Source of the DNA: Thiobacillus sp.
GTDB taxonomy: Bacteria; Pseudomonadota; Gammaproteobacteria; Burkholderiales; Thiobacillaceae
Assembly: GCA_020216925.1 (NCBI GenBank)
Contig: JAIWOL010000168.1
Span: 1-16,815 of the forward strand
Length of the DNA: 16,815 nt
Reading direction: 5' to 3'
The translations under genes were made by a program, and so were the position numbers. Positions 8,669 to 16,815 of the stretch are shown here, piece by piece. Positions within the stretch are counted from its first letter, which is position 1, and every line of letters starts with the position of its first letter. The notes below the pieces were generated by a model. The model ran no database searches. It was given only the letters and a program-made list of their open reading frames with translations, and was not told where the DNA came from.

Positions 8669-10897
8669 ATGACGACACTTACCCCCCGGCGGCTGGCGGC
8701 CAGCCTGCCTTTTCTCGCGCTCGGCGCGCCTGCGGCGGCGCTGGCCGACGCCCCTGCCCAGCTCGCAACCATTCCGGTGTACGCCGAGGTCGATGATTTC
8801 GTCGCCCGCCGCGACGCGCCGACGACTCGCCTGGTGTATGGCCGCGAAGAGCTCGACCGCATGAACGAGCTGACCGTCGGCGACTACCTGCGCAAACTTC
8901 CCGGCGTGACCTTCAGCGGCCCGCCCGGCACGCCCAAGGACGTGCGCCTGCGCGGCGGCGACAAGGGGCTCACACAGATTCTCATCGACGGCGAGCCGGT
9001 TTTCGGCGGCGGCAAGGAGCGGCAGATCCAGGTCGACCGCATTCCGCTCGATCTGGTCGAGCGCGTCGAGGTCATCCGCGCGCCGTCGGCGGATACGCCC
9101 AACGAGGGGCTGCTCGGCACGATCAACATCGTGATGCGCGACGCGCCGCCACGCCGCACGGCCGGGGCGCGCGCGGTCGGCGGGCGCATTTTTGGCGAGG
9201 CGACCGATCTCGATAGCTGGAATCTTTCGGGCCATTACGGCAACGCCACCCGGCGCGCGCCGGGCGATGCCGGCCCGGTGATCCGTTACCTGCTCTCGGG
9301 CGCCGTCGGCGAACGCGCCGAATTGAAGACCAAGCGCAAGGATGAGCAAACCTTCAATGCCGCCGGAACGCGCACCGGCTACAAGCTCGAATCCGAGGAC
9401 GAACGGGTGAAGAGCGACGGGATCGATTTCAATCCGCGCGTCGAGATCGAGCTCGACCGTCACGACAAGCTGGTGATCACCGGGCTGTTCAGCCGCACCG
9501 ACGAAGACAAGATCCGCCGCACCGAACGTCAGCGCTACACCGATCCGGTCACGGCGATCAACCTCGTCGGCGATGGTGCCACCCATTCGGATGAGTCCAA
9601 GCAGCGCGACATCGCCCGGTTGCGCGCCGAGTGGCGGCGCAAGCTCGCGGGCAGCGGCGATTTCAGGCTGTTTGCCCAGACGCAAGCCGGCGACGAGGTC
9701 AAGGACGTTACCAAGCGCGATTTCAACCCGGCAGGCGCGCTCGCCAAGACCACGCTCGAAGCCGAAGAAAAGACCGAACGCGGCTGGAAACTCGGCGGCG
9801 CGCTCACCCGGCCCTGGGGCGCGCACGTGTTTTCCGCCGGTCTGGAATTCGAGGACCAGCGCCGCGACGACGCCAAGCGGGTCGTCGAGAACGGCGTTGC
9901 CAAGGCGCCGGGGCTGGGCGACACCTTCGACATCGCCGAGCAGCGCCTCGTCGCCTGGGCGCAGGATACCTGGCAGCTCGCCGACGCCCATCTGCTCACG
10001 CCAGGGCTGCGCTGGCAGCGCATCGAACGCGAGGGGGTCGACGGCGGCGGCAACGCCGTCGGCGCGGCGACCCGCACGTTCTCGCCCTCGCTGCATTACC
10101 TGTGGAATCTCACCCGCGCGACCAACCTGCGCGCGAGCGTGTCGCACACGCTCAAACCGCCCAAATTCGACGACGTCTCGCCCGTGGTCCAGACCGCGAG
10201 CGGTGCCAATTCCCTCACCAACCCGGACAAGGGCGGCACGCCGGGACTGCGGCCCGAAAAAGCGCTCGGCTACGAGCTGGGGGTCGAGCATTTCCTGCCC
10301 GGAGACGGCGGCGTGCTGGGCGTCAATGCCTTCTGGCGCGACGTCTCCGACCGCGTCGAGAAACGTACCGAGCTCGAAGCCAATGGCCGTTTCGTCGAAC
10401 GTCCGTTCAACGTCGGCGACGCCGAAATCCTGGGGCTGGAATTCGACGCCCGCCCGACGCTCGCCGTCGTCGGCCTGCCGAACCTGCGCCTGCGCTTCAA
10501 TTACACGCGCCTGTATTCCGAAGCGCGAGACCAGAAAACCGGCCTCACGACCCGCATCAAGGATCAGCCGCCCTACGTCTACAACGTCGGTTTCGACTGG
10601 AAGCTGCCCGCAGGCTGGGCGCTGGGCGCGAACTACAACTACACGCCGACCTTCCTCAAGAATCCGGCCGAACCGGCCAAACCCGACTTCGAGCCCGACC
10701 AGCGTCTGCTCGACGCCTACGTGGCGAAAAAACTTGCCAAGACCACGACCCTGCGCGTTTCCGGCGCGAACCTGCTGGATTTCGTCAAGGACAAGGACAA
10801 GCGCGAAATCAACAACGCCGGCGTGCTGACCAGGCGCACGATCGAGGCCGAGCGCGGCGGTCCGGTCGTGTTCATTGCCCTGGAGATCAAGCTATGA
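8669..10897 (+). CDS. TonB-dependent outer-membrane receptor, probable ferric-chelate uptake
   Basis: A 742-residue protein with a Sec signal peptide (cleavage probably after ALA near residue 26). TIPVYAEVDDF may serve as TonB box, and an N-terminal plug domain (about 50-160) includes the LPGVTFSG and GDKGLTQILIDGEPV segments. A long 22-strand-type barrel follows. It should import a ferric siderophore or similar chelate using energy from TonB-ExbBD, which are not in the window. The substrate cannot be told from sequence. Iron is supported by the Fur-like box upstream and by the reductase at the end of the operon. The last residues are ALEIKL, ending in leucine rather than the aromatic residue usual for barrels. 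AGGG lies close before the ATG. The stop overlaps the next start codon as ATGA. Confidence 0.93.
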   Translation: MTTLTPRRLAASLPFLALGAPAAALADAPAQLATIPVYAEVDDFVARRDAPTTRLVYGREELDRMNELTVGDYLRKLPGVTFSGPPGTPKDVRLRGGDKGLTQILIDGEPVFGGGKERQIQVDRIPLDLVERVEVIRAPSADTPNEGLLGTINIVMRDAPPRRTAGARAVGGRIFGEATDLDSWNLSGHYGNATRRAPGDAGPVIRYLLSGAVGERAELKTKRKDEQTFNAAGTRTGYKLESEDERVKSDGIDFNPRVEIELDRHDKLVITGLFSRTDEDKIRRTERQRYTDPVTAINLVGDGATHSDESKQRDIARLRAEWRRKLAGSGDFRLFAQTQAGDEVKDVTKRDFNPAGALAKTTLEAEEKTERGWKLGGALTRPWGAHVFSAGLEFEDQRRDDAKRVVENGVAKAPGLGDTFDIAEQRLVAWAQDTWQLADAHLLTPGLRWQRIEREGVDGGGNAVGAATRTFSPSLHYLWNLTRATNLRASVSHTLKPPKFDDVSPVVQTASGANSLTNPDKGGTPGLRPEKALGYELGVEHFLPGDGGVLGVNAFWRDVSDRVEKRTELEANGRFVERPFNVGDAEILGLEFDARPTLAVVGLPNLRLRFNYTRLYSEARDQKTGLTTRIKDQPPYVYNVGFDWKLPAGWALGANYNYTPTFLKNPAEPAKPDFEPDQRLLDAYVAKKLAKTTTLRVSGANLLDFVKDKDKREINNAGVLTRRTIEAERGGPVVFIALEIKL

Positions 10898-11336
10898 AAA
10901 AGTTTTTACTTGCCGCCGCGCTGATCGCGGTGAGCGTGTCGGTTCACGCCAGAGCGCTGCCCGTCGTGCCGCTCGCGCAAGCCGTCAAGGCCCCCGATGC
11001 TGCCGAAATCCGCACCGGGGGCGCGTCGCCGAAGACCTCGGCAAAAACAGGTTTCTCATCGGCGAAGGCGATACGCGTCTTGAAATCAAGGCCGGCCCCG
11101 ACTGGTATCACACCCTGCCACTCAAAACCGGGGTGTCCTACACCTTTGATGGCGTGCTGAAGCACAAAAAAGACGGTGCGCGCGAATTGCGGCTGGTGCG
11201 CGTCTGGCGCGCCGACGGCGCGCGGCTCGTGGTGCGCCGCCACGCGCAGGACGAACCGTGGAAAAAAATCGACAAGGCGCACGCCAGCGCGCCATTTTCC
11301 CTTGTCTGGCAGCCACTTCAAGGAGCAAAACCATGA
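10894..11336 (+). pseudogene. Small secreted protein of the iron operon, broken by a -1 frame change
   Basis: The ATG at 10894 opens a clear signal peptide (MKKFLLAAALIAVSVSVHARA) and continues to about residue 43 (IRTGG). In that frame the rest is junk, ending at 11160. A second frame picks up good protein sequence from about 11022: RVAEDLGKNRFLIGEGD, LEIKAGPDWYHTLPL and so on, ending with TGA at 11334-11336. One extra G in the G5 tract at 11017-11021 would join both into about 147 residues. The mature part looks like a small beta-rich, possibly OB-fold, periplasmic protein; no function is assigned. Both ends keep ATGA overlaps with neighbours, as expected of a recently intact gene. A sequencing error, true mutation or phase variation are all possible. 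Confidence 0.75.
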
Positions 11337-12142
11337 AACTCAAGTACGACACCCGCAGTTGGCACGCCTGGATCAGCGTCGTGCTCGCCGTGCCCATCGT
11401 CATCGTCGCCGTCACCGCGATCTTCATCGCCCACGACGACGCGCTCGGCACCAAGGAAATCGTGATCACGCCGTATGTGAGCTGGCTACCCGGTTACAGC
11501 GATACCGCCGTGAAAATGCAGCGCATGGAAGTCCAGACCGCGCTCGCCACCCGCGACGGCGGCCAGTGGCTCGGCACCAAGGCCGGGCTGTACCGCATCG
11601 AACAGGGCCGCGCCACGTCCGTCGAAGCGCTCGGCGGCGCCCACGTGCGCGCGTTGGTCGACACCCCCGCCGGGCTCGTCGCCGCGACCAAGAACGGCGT
11701 CTGGCTGCGGCAGGGCGAGACCTGGCAGCGCACCGCGAAAGGCGATGCGTGGAGCGCGTCGATCGGCGCAGGCGGGATGATCCACGTCGCCATGAAAGAC
11801 GTCGGCGTGCTCGTCTCGACCGACGGCGCGAGCTGGAAAAAAGACAGCGCCGCGATGGCCGCGCTCGCCGCCATGCCCGCGTCGATGGCCGAACAAAAAC
11901 CGGTCACGCTCGGCAACCTCGTCATGGATATGCACACCGGCAAGGCGTTTTTCGGCAAGGAATGGGAATGGATCTGGATCGACCTCATCGGCTTCGTCAT
12001 GGCCTTTCTCGGCGTGACCGGCGTGGTGATGTGGTGGCGCGGCGAAAAACGCCGGCGCGAGCTGGAAGCGCAGCTCGCCGCCAGCACGCCGTCGACCAGC
12101 ACTGCCGTGGCACCAGGCGCTCCGCAACCGGCGACGGTCTGA
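11333..12142 (+). CDS. PepSY-type membrane protein with propeller-like periplasmic repeats
   Basis: A 269-residue inner-membrane protein with a helix at about 12-33 and another at about 213-235. The second is preceded by MDMHTGKAFFG and ends GVTGVVMWW, a signature of PepSY-associated transmembrane proteins. The roughly 175 residues between should be periplasmic. They hold about three imperfect repeats of 36 residues (67-102, 104-139, 140-175), each with a TK.G or MKD.G turn followed by a W or Y strand, like beta-propeller blades. Such proteins accompany siderophore receptors and are thought to assist ferric-chelate reduction, but this one has two helices rather than the usual four or so. The start ATG overlaps the previous stop (ATGA) and has AGGAG seven bases upstream. 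The C-terminal tail is low-complexity. Confidence 0.85.
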   Translation: MKLKYDTRSWHAWISVVLAVPIVIVAVTAIFIAHDDALGTKEIVITPYVSWLPGYSDTAVKMQRMEVQTALATRDGGQWLGTKAGLYRIEQGRATSVEALGGAHVRALVDTPAGLVAATKNGVWLRQGETWQRTAKGDAWSASIGAGGMIHVAMKDVGVLVSTDGASWKKDSAAMAALAAMPASMAEQKPVTLGNLVMDMHTGKAFFGKEWEWIWIDLIGFVMAFLGVTGVVMWWRGEKRRRELEAQLAASTPSTSTAVAPGAPQPATV

Positions 12143-12177
12143 CACGCGCCGCACCCCGCGCCTGGCGCGCGGCGTGT
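12142..12177 (+). repeat. Strong hairpin between the PepSY gene and the reductase gene
   Basis: Outer arms ACACGC (12142-12147) and GCGTGT (12172-12177) enclose a perfect inner hairpin CGCGCC-T-GGCGCG (12157-12169). There is no T-run, so it is not a typical terminator. It could slow ribosomes or RNases between the two genes. Confidence 0.5.
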
Positions 12178-12194
12178 GACAGTCGCACCTGCCC

Positions 12195-13295
12195 ATGCTC
12201 GCCACCCTTCTCCTGCTCGCGGCGGCCGCCGCGCTTCTCGTCGTCGGCGGGCTGTTCGTCTCCGGGCTTGTGCACCACTTGCGCCGCGCGCGCAGCGAGG
12301 CCGCCCGGCTGCGCGCCCGCCGCCCGCTGCCGCTGGTCGTCATCGCCCGCCTCGAACACGGCGACGACGTGTTTTCGGTCGAGCTCGAACACGCGCAGAA
12401 AAAACGCCTGCCCGCCTTCGCACCCGGCCAGGCCTTGACGCTGCTCGTTCCCGGCACGACGCTGCGCCGGCGCTACTCGCTTGCCGCGTGGGAGAAACGT
12501 CCGCGCCGCTATCGCCTTGGCATCCGCCGCGAAGCCGACGGCGCGGCCTCGCCACGGCTCTACGATCACTTGCAGGTCGGCGCACGCATCGACGCGCTGC
12601 CGCCGGTCGGGCGCTTCGTGCTCGACCCCGCGCACGAAACCCTGGTACTGGTCGGCGGCGGCATCGGCGCGACCCCCATGCTCGCCATGCTTGACGCCGT
12701 CGCCGCGCGCCCTGGCCGACGCCGCGTCGTCTTCCACCACGCCGCGCGCCATCCTGCCGAGCTGGTCGATCTGGATCGCCTGACCGCCCTTGGCGCGCGC
12801 GCCGACTGGTTCGACTACCGACCCATCGTCTCGCGCCCCGACGCGAACTGGCGCGGCGCGGTGGGACGGCTCGCCGCCGCCGACCTGGTCGCGGGTCTCG
12901 CCGAGCCCGCGTGCGCGCACTACTATTTCTGCGCGCGCGAAACGGTGATGCGTGAGTGGATGGACGCGCTCGCCGCGCGCGGGGTGCCGGCGTCGCATCT
13001 GCACTGGGAATCTTTCGGCGGCGCGCAGAACCCCGATGCCGCCGTGTACCCGGTCGAACTCGACGGCGTCGCCCGCGAATTCGCCGGCGAGCCGAGCTTG
13101 CTGGCCGCGTTCGAGGCCTGGGGCGTGGATCTGCCCGCCGAGTGCCGCGCCGGCGAATGCGGCGCGTGCCGGGTACGGCTCGTTTCAGGCGAACTCGCCG
13201 ATTGCCAGGCGAGCCACGTGACCCTGCCGCCCGGCGAATTCCTCGCCTGCTGCAAGGTGCCGAAATCGGCGCTGGTGCTCGCACGCGTGCCGTAG
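12195..13295 (+). CDS. Membrane-anchored FAD/NAD(P)/[2Fe-2S] reductase, probable ferric-chelate reductase
   Basis: A 366-residue ferredoxin-reductase-type protein. Residues 3-27 form an N-terminal membrane helix, and the following arginine-rich stretch (30-43) suggests the rest is cytosolic. An FAD-binding barrel follows with RRYS (92-95), then an NAD(P) domain with GGGIGATPML (154-163) and YFCARE (244-249). A C-terminal plant-type [2Fe-2S] domain has C317, C322, C325 and probably C352 as ligands (ECRAGECGAC). Electrons should pass NAD(P)H to FAD to the iron-sulfur centre and on to an acceptor. In this operon a ferric chelate or heme-type substrate is the likely acceptor (inference). It begins 52 bases after the PepSY gene, beyond a strong hairpin, and has no clear ribosome site before the ATG. 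Confidence 0.88.
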   Translation: MLATLLLLAAAAALLVVGGLFVSGLVHHLRRARSEAARLRARRPLPLVVIARLEHGDDVFSVELEHAQKKRLPAFAPGQALTLLVPGTTLRRRYSLAAWEKRPRRYRLGIRREADGAASPRLYDHLQVGARIDALPPVGRFVLDPAHETLVLVGGGIGATPMLAMLDAVAARPGRRRVVFHHAARHPAELVDLDRLTALGARADWFDYRPIVSRPDANWRGAVGRLAAADLVAGLAEPACAHYYFCARETVMREWMDALAARGVPASHLHWESFGGAQNPDAAVYPVELDGVAREFAGEPSLLAAFEAWGVDLPAECRAGECGACRVRLVSGELADCQASHVTLPPGEFLACCKVPKSALVLARVP

Positions 13296-13586
13296 GGCGC
13301 CGCAGGATCGCACGGCAGCCGTTCAGCATCGGCCATGTTGCGCGCACGCATGGGCTGCGGCTGGGCATAATCGGGTGCGCTGGTGCAGAATGCGGGCATG
13401 CGCGTGTGTTGCCTGCCCGACGAAATGACACCCCTGCCACTGAAAAAACACGAAACCTGAACGCGCTTTCAGTTGCGCGCAACGCGGCGCAGGGCAGGTC
13501 GCGCAGACGGGTCTTGCCTGCCAAGACAGCAGATATGGAATCCCTATGAAGCACATGGCCTGTTTATTCGTTACGGTGATGCGCCT
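13296..13586. other. Intergenic region upstream of recQ
   Basis: No gene is supported here. TGCCGT (13288-13293) and ACGGCA (13312-13317) could pair just after the reductase stop, but there is no T-run, so termination is uncertain. The part from about 13430 to 13586 presumably holds the recQ promoter and leader; no clean -35/-10 pair was found. Confidence 0.4.
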
Positions 13587-15383
<1,797 letters not shown>

Positions 15384-15730
15384 GGGTGCCTCCCCTTGCA
15401 GTGGCACAACCGGATGCTGGAGAGGCCGCTTGATTCCGTTCAGTTTGTTGTCAAAAATGCCAACATGCAGGTCGAACTGCTCAAGCAGCACCGCCAGCGC
15501 CTGCCCAACGGCGGGCTGGTCGAGATGAAAATCCGAAAACCCGCCATCAAAAAAAGGTGGGCGGGAAGGTGTTCGCGCTTGATTACGGTCGGCTAATGGG
15601 TGACCCCATTGATTCTCTCAGCTGAATGTGTCGCCTCAAGTATGGCTTTGTCGATAGCGACTTTGTGGTCGGCTGTGGCCGAACATTCGCCACTCTTGCG
15701 CCCAGAAAGCTGATGCCGCAGCTTCTGCGA
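15384..15730. other. Intergenic region between recQ and pepN
   Basis: This 347-base gap separates convergent genes. It holds a probable toxin-gene fragment (15465-15625), an A7 tract at 15549-15555 lying between CCCGCC and GGGCGGG, and a 6-base inverted repeat AATGGG/CCCATT at 15595-15610. No clear bidirectional terminator is visible. Base composition is a little lower in GC than the flanking genes, which would fit decayed inserted DNA. Confidence 0.45.
15465..15625 (+). pseudogene. Possible remnant of a TumE-like (DUF6516) toxin gene
   Basis: From the ATG at 15465 the frame reads MQVELLKQHRQRLPNGGLVEM and then KIRKP. This resembles the start of TumE-family proteins (a short basic strand, then (D/N)G-x-(V/I)VEM). 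Family members are normally about 100 residues; here the likeness ends after roughly 27 residues and the frame stops at 15596. Moving to the +1 frame at the A7 tract (15549-15555) continues for about 24 residues (VGGKVFALDYGRLMGDP...) to a TGA at 15623-15625, but that part is not clearly homologous. No partner antitoxin gene is seen. The family assignment is from pattern memory only. Confidence 0.3.
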
Positions 15731-16815
15731 TCAGCCCGCCAGCGCATTCCCCACCACCTCCGCCACATCCTTCGCCAGCCCTTCGACCGCCGCGATGCGC
15801 TCGAGCGCGGCGCGCGCGCGCGTCTGCCGTCCGGCGTCGAACTGGCGCCAGCGGTCGAAGCTGCGGGCGAGGCGTGAGGCCACCTGCGGGTTGATGGCCT
15901 GGAGTTCATTGATGACGTCGGCGGCGAGGGCGTAGCCTGTGCCGTCGGCGGCGTGGAAGGCGCGCGGGTTGCCGCCGGTAAAGCCGCGGATGAGGGCGTA
16001 GACGCGGTTGGGGTTTTTCAGGTCGAACGCGGGGTGGCGCGTGAGTTCGCGCACACTGGCGGCGGTGGACAGACGCGCGGTGGCCTGGATGGCCAGCCAT
16101 TTGTCGACGACCAGGGCCTCGTCTTTCCATTTGTCGTAAAAGGCGGTGAGCACGGGCGCGCGTTCGGGCACATCGAGCTGGGCCAGGGTGGCGAGCGCGG
16201 CGGCGACGTCGGTCATGTTGCCGCCGGTTTGGATCTGCGCGACGAGGCGCGGGGCGATCTCGGCCGGCGCGGCGTCGGCGAGATAGGCGAGACAGGTGTT
16301 GCGCAAGGCGCGGCGGCCCGCCTGTTCGCCGTCGGGCGCGTAGTCGCGCGTGGGGGCGAGCGCGTGCCAGGCGGCTTCGAACCGTGGGCGCAAGGCCTGC
16401 GCGAGCGCGCGGCGCAGGGCCAGCCGGGCGGCAAAGATCGCGTCGGGGTCGATGACGCTGCCTGCGGCGGCCACGGTGTCGGCGAGCACGGTTTCGGACG
16501 GCAGGGCCAGCGCCTCGGCGGCGAGCGCGGCGTCGCCGTCGATGCCGTCCTGGAGTACGCGGGCGCAGGCGTCGATGAAGGTGGGGGGAATCCAGTTGTC
16601 GCCCGCGCCGCCTTGCGCCATGCCCGCGAGCAGCACGCGCGTGGCAAGTCGCTGGCCGGCTTCCCAGCGGTTGAAGGCATCGGCATCGAACGCCATCAGG
16701 TGGGCAAGTTCAAAGTCGGTCTGCCCGAATTCCAGCCGCACCGGGGCGGAGAAGTTGCGCAGCAGCGAGGCGACGGGGGCGGCGGGCACGCGCTCGAAGA
16801 CGAAGGTTTGCGTGG
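15731..16815 (-). CDS. pepN: Aminopeptidase N, C-terminal 361 residues (runs off right edge)
   Basis: The C-terminal part of an M1-family zinc aminopeptidase N, a cytosolic enzyme that removes N-terminal residues from peptides. The catalytic GAMEN and HEXXH region lies beyond the right edge. The visible part covers the end of the beta domain (TQTFVFERVPAAPVASLLRNFSAPVRLEF) and the helical C-terminal domain. It tracks E. coli PepN closely: ALRNTCLAYLA, NMTDVAAALATLAQLD, YDKWKDEALVVDKWLAIQAT, NPNRVYALIRGFTGGNPRAFHAADGTGYAL and NPQVASRLARSFDRW. The stop codon is at 15733-15731. The frame remains open through position 16815, so an apparent GTG start at 16789 is only an internal valine. Confidence 0.96.
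   Translation of the reverse strand, partial: TQTFVFERVPAAPVASLLRNFSAPVRLEFGQTDFELAHLMAFDADAFNRWEAGQRLATRVLLAGMAQGGAGDNWIPPTFIDACARVLQDGIDGDAALAAEALALPSETVLADTVAAAGSVIDPDAIFAARLALRRALAQALRPRFEAAWHALAPTRDYAPDGEQAGRRALRNTCLAYLADAAPAEIAPRLVAQIQTGGNMTDVAAALATLAQLDVPERAPVLTAFYDKWKDEALVVDKWLAIQATARLSTAASVRELTRHPAFDLKNPNRVYALIRGFTGGNPRAFHAADGTGYALAADVINELQAINPQVASRLARSFDRWRQFDAGRQTRARAALERIAAVEGLAKDVAEVVGNALAG

Noticed and set aside
8516..10291. A 591-codon minus-strand open frame opposite the TonB receptor
   Set aside because: Same GC-driven antisense effect; the plus-strand receptor has signal peptide, plug and barrel features.
10990..11022. Programmed -1 frameshift in the small secreted-protein gene
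   Set aside because: The zero-frame codons ACC GGG GGC do not give a good X-XXY-YYZ slippery site and the hairpin overlaps rather than follows the tract; indel or sequencing error is simpler.
13287..13317. Terminator after the reductase gene
   Set aside because: Arms TGCCGT/ACGGCA can pair, but the loop is long and there is no T-run on either strand.
12340..13554. Long arginine-rich minus-strand frame opposite the reductase
   Set aside because: Composition is a shadow of GC-rich codons; the plus strand encodes recognisable FAD, NAD(P) and [2Fe-2S] motifs.

Overview
The window comes from a GC-rich Gram-negative bacterium, most likely a betaproteobacterium (inference). Pointers are the cydP-cydA start, the AcnA-type aconitase, a lipoprotein cytochrome c, a TonB-dependent iron receptor operon and PepN. 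There are no rRNA, tRNA or CRISPR loci and no intact mobile elements. The order to genus cannot be fixed by eye; a Rhodocyclales/Nitrosomonadales-like respiratory generalist would fit.

Left part (1-3320): the minus strand begins a cytochrome bd oxidase operon (cydP, then cydA running off the left edge). Divergent from it is a sigma-54 activator with a cysteine/histidine-rich PAS domain. The gap between them carries two consensus -24/-12 promoters, one facing each way, plus palindromes that could be activator sites. This looks like a self-contained sigma-54 switch for the high-affinity oxidase. Tail to tail with the regulator lie two minus-strand c-type cytochrome genes, one a lipoprotein and one a three-helix membrane protein that appears to lack its expected N-terminal membrane anchor.

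Middle (3275-8341): minus-strand housekeeping genes acnA (with a clear terminator) and lysS. Directly upstream of lysS, 11 bases away, sits a Phd/PIN toxin-antitoxin pair whose -10 box is enclosed in a perfect inverted repeat.

Right-centre (8555-13295): a plus-strand iron-uptake operon behind a Fur-box-like promoter. It encodes a TonB-dependent receptor, a small secreted protein whose frame is broken at a G5 tract inside a hairpin, a two-helix PepSY-type membrane protein with propeller-like repeats, and a membrane-anchored FAD/NAD(P)/[2Fe-2S] reductase. ATGA overlaps link the first three. The likely flow is ferric-chelate import followed by reductive iron release.

Right part (13296-16815): recQ on the plus strand, a 347-base gap with a probable decayed TumE-like toxin fragment, and the C-terminal part of pepN entering from the right edge.
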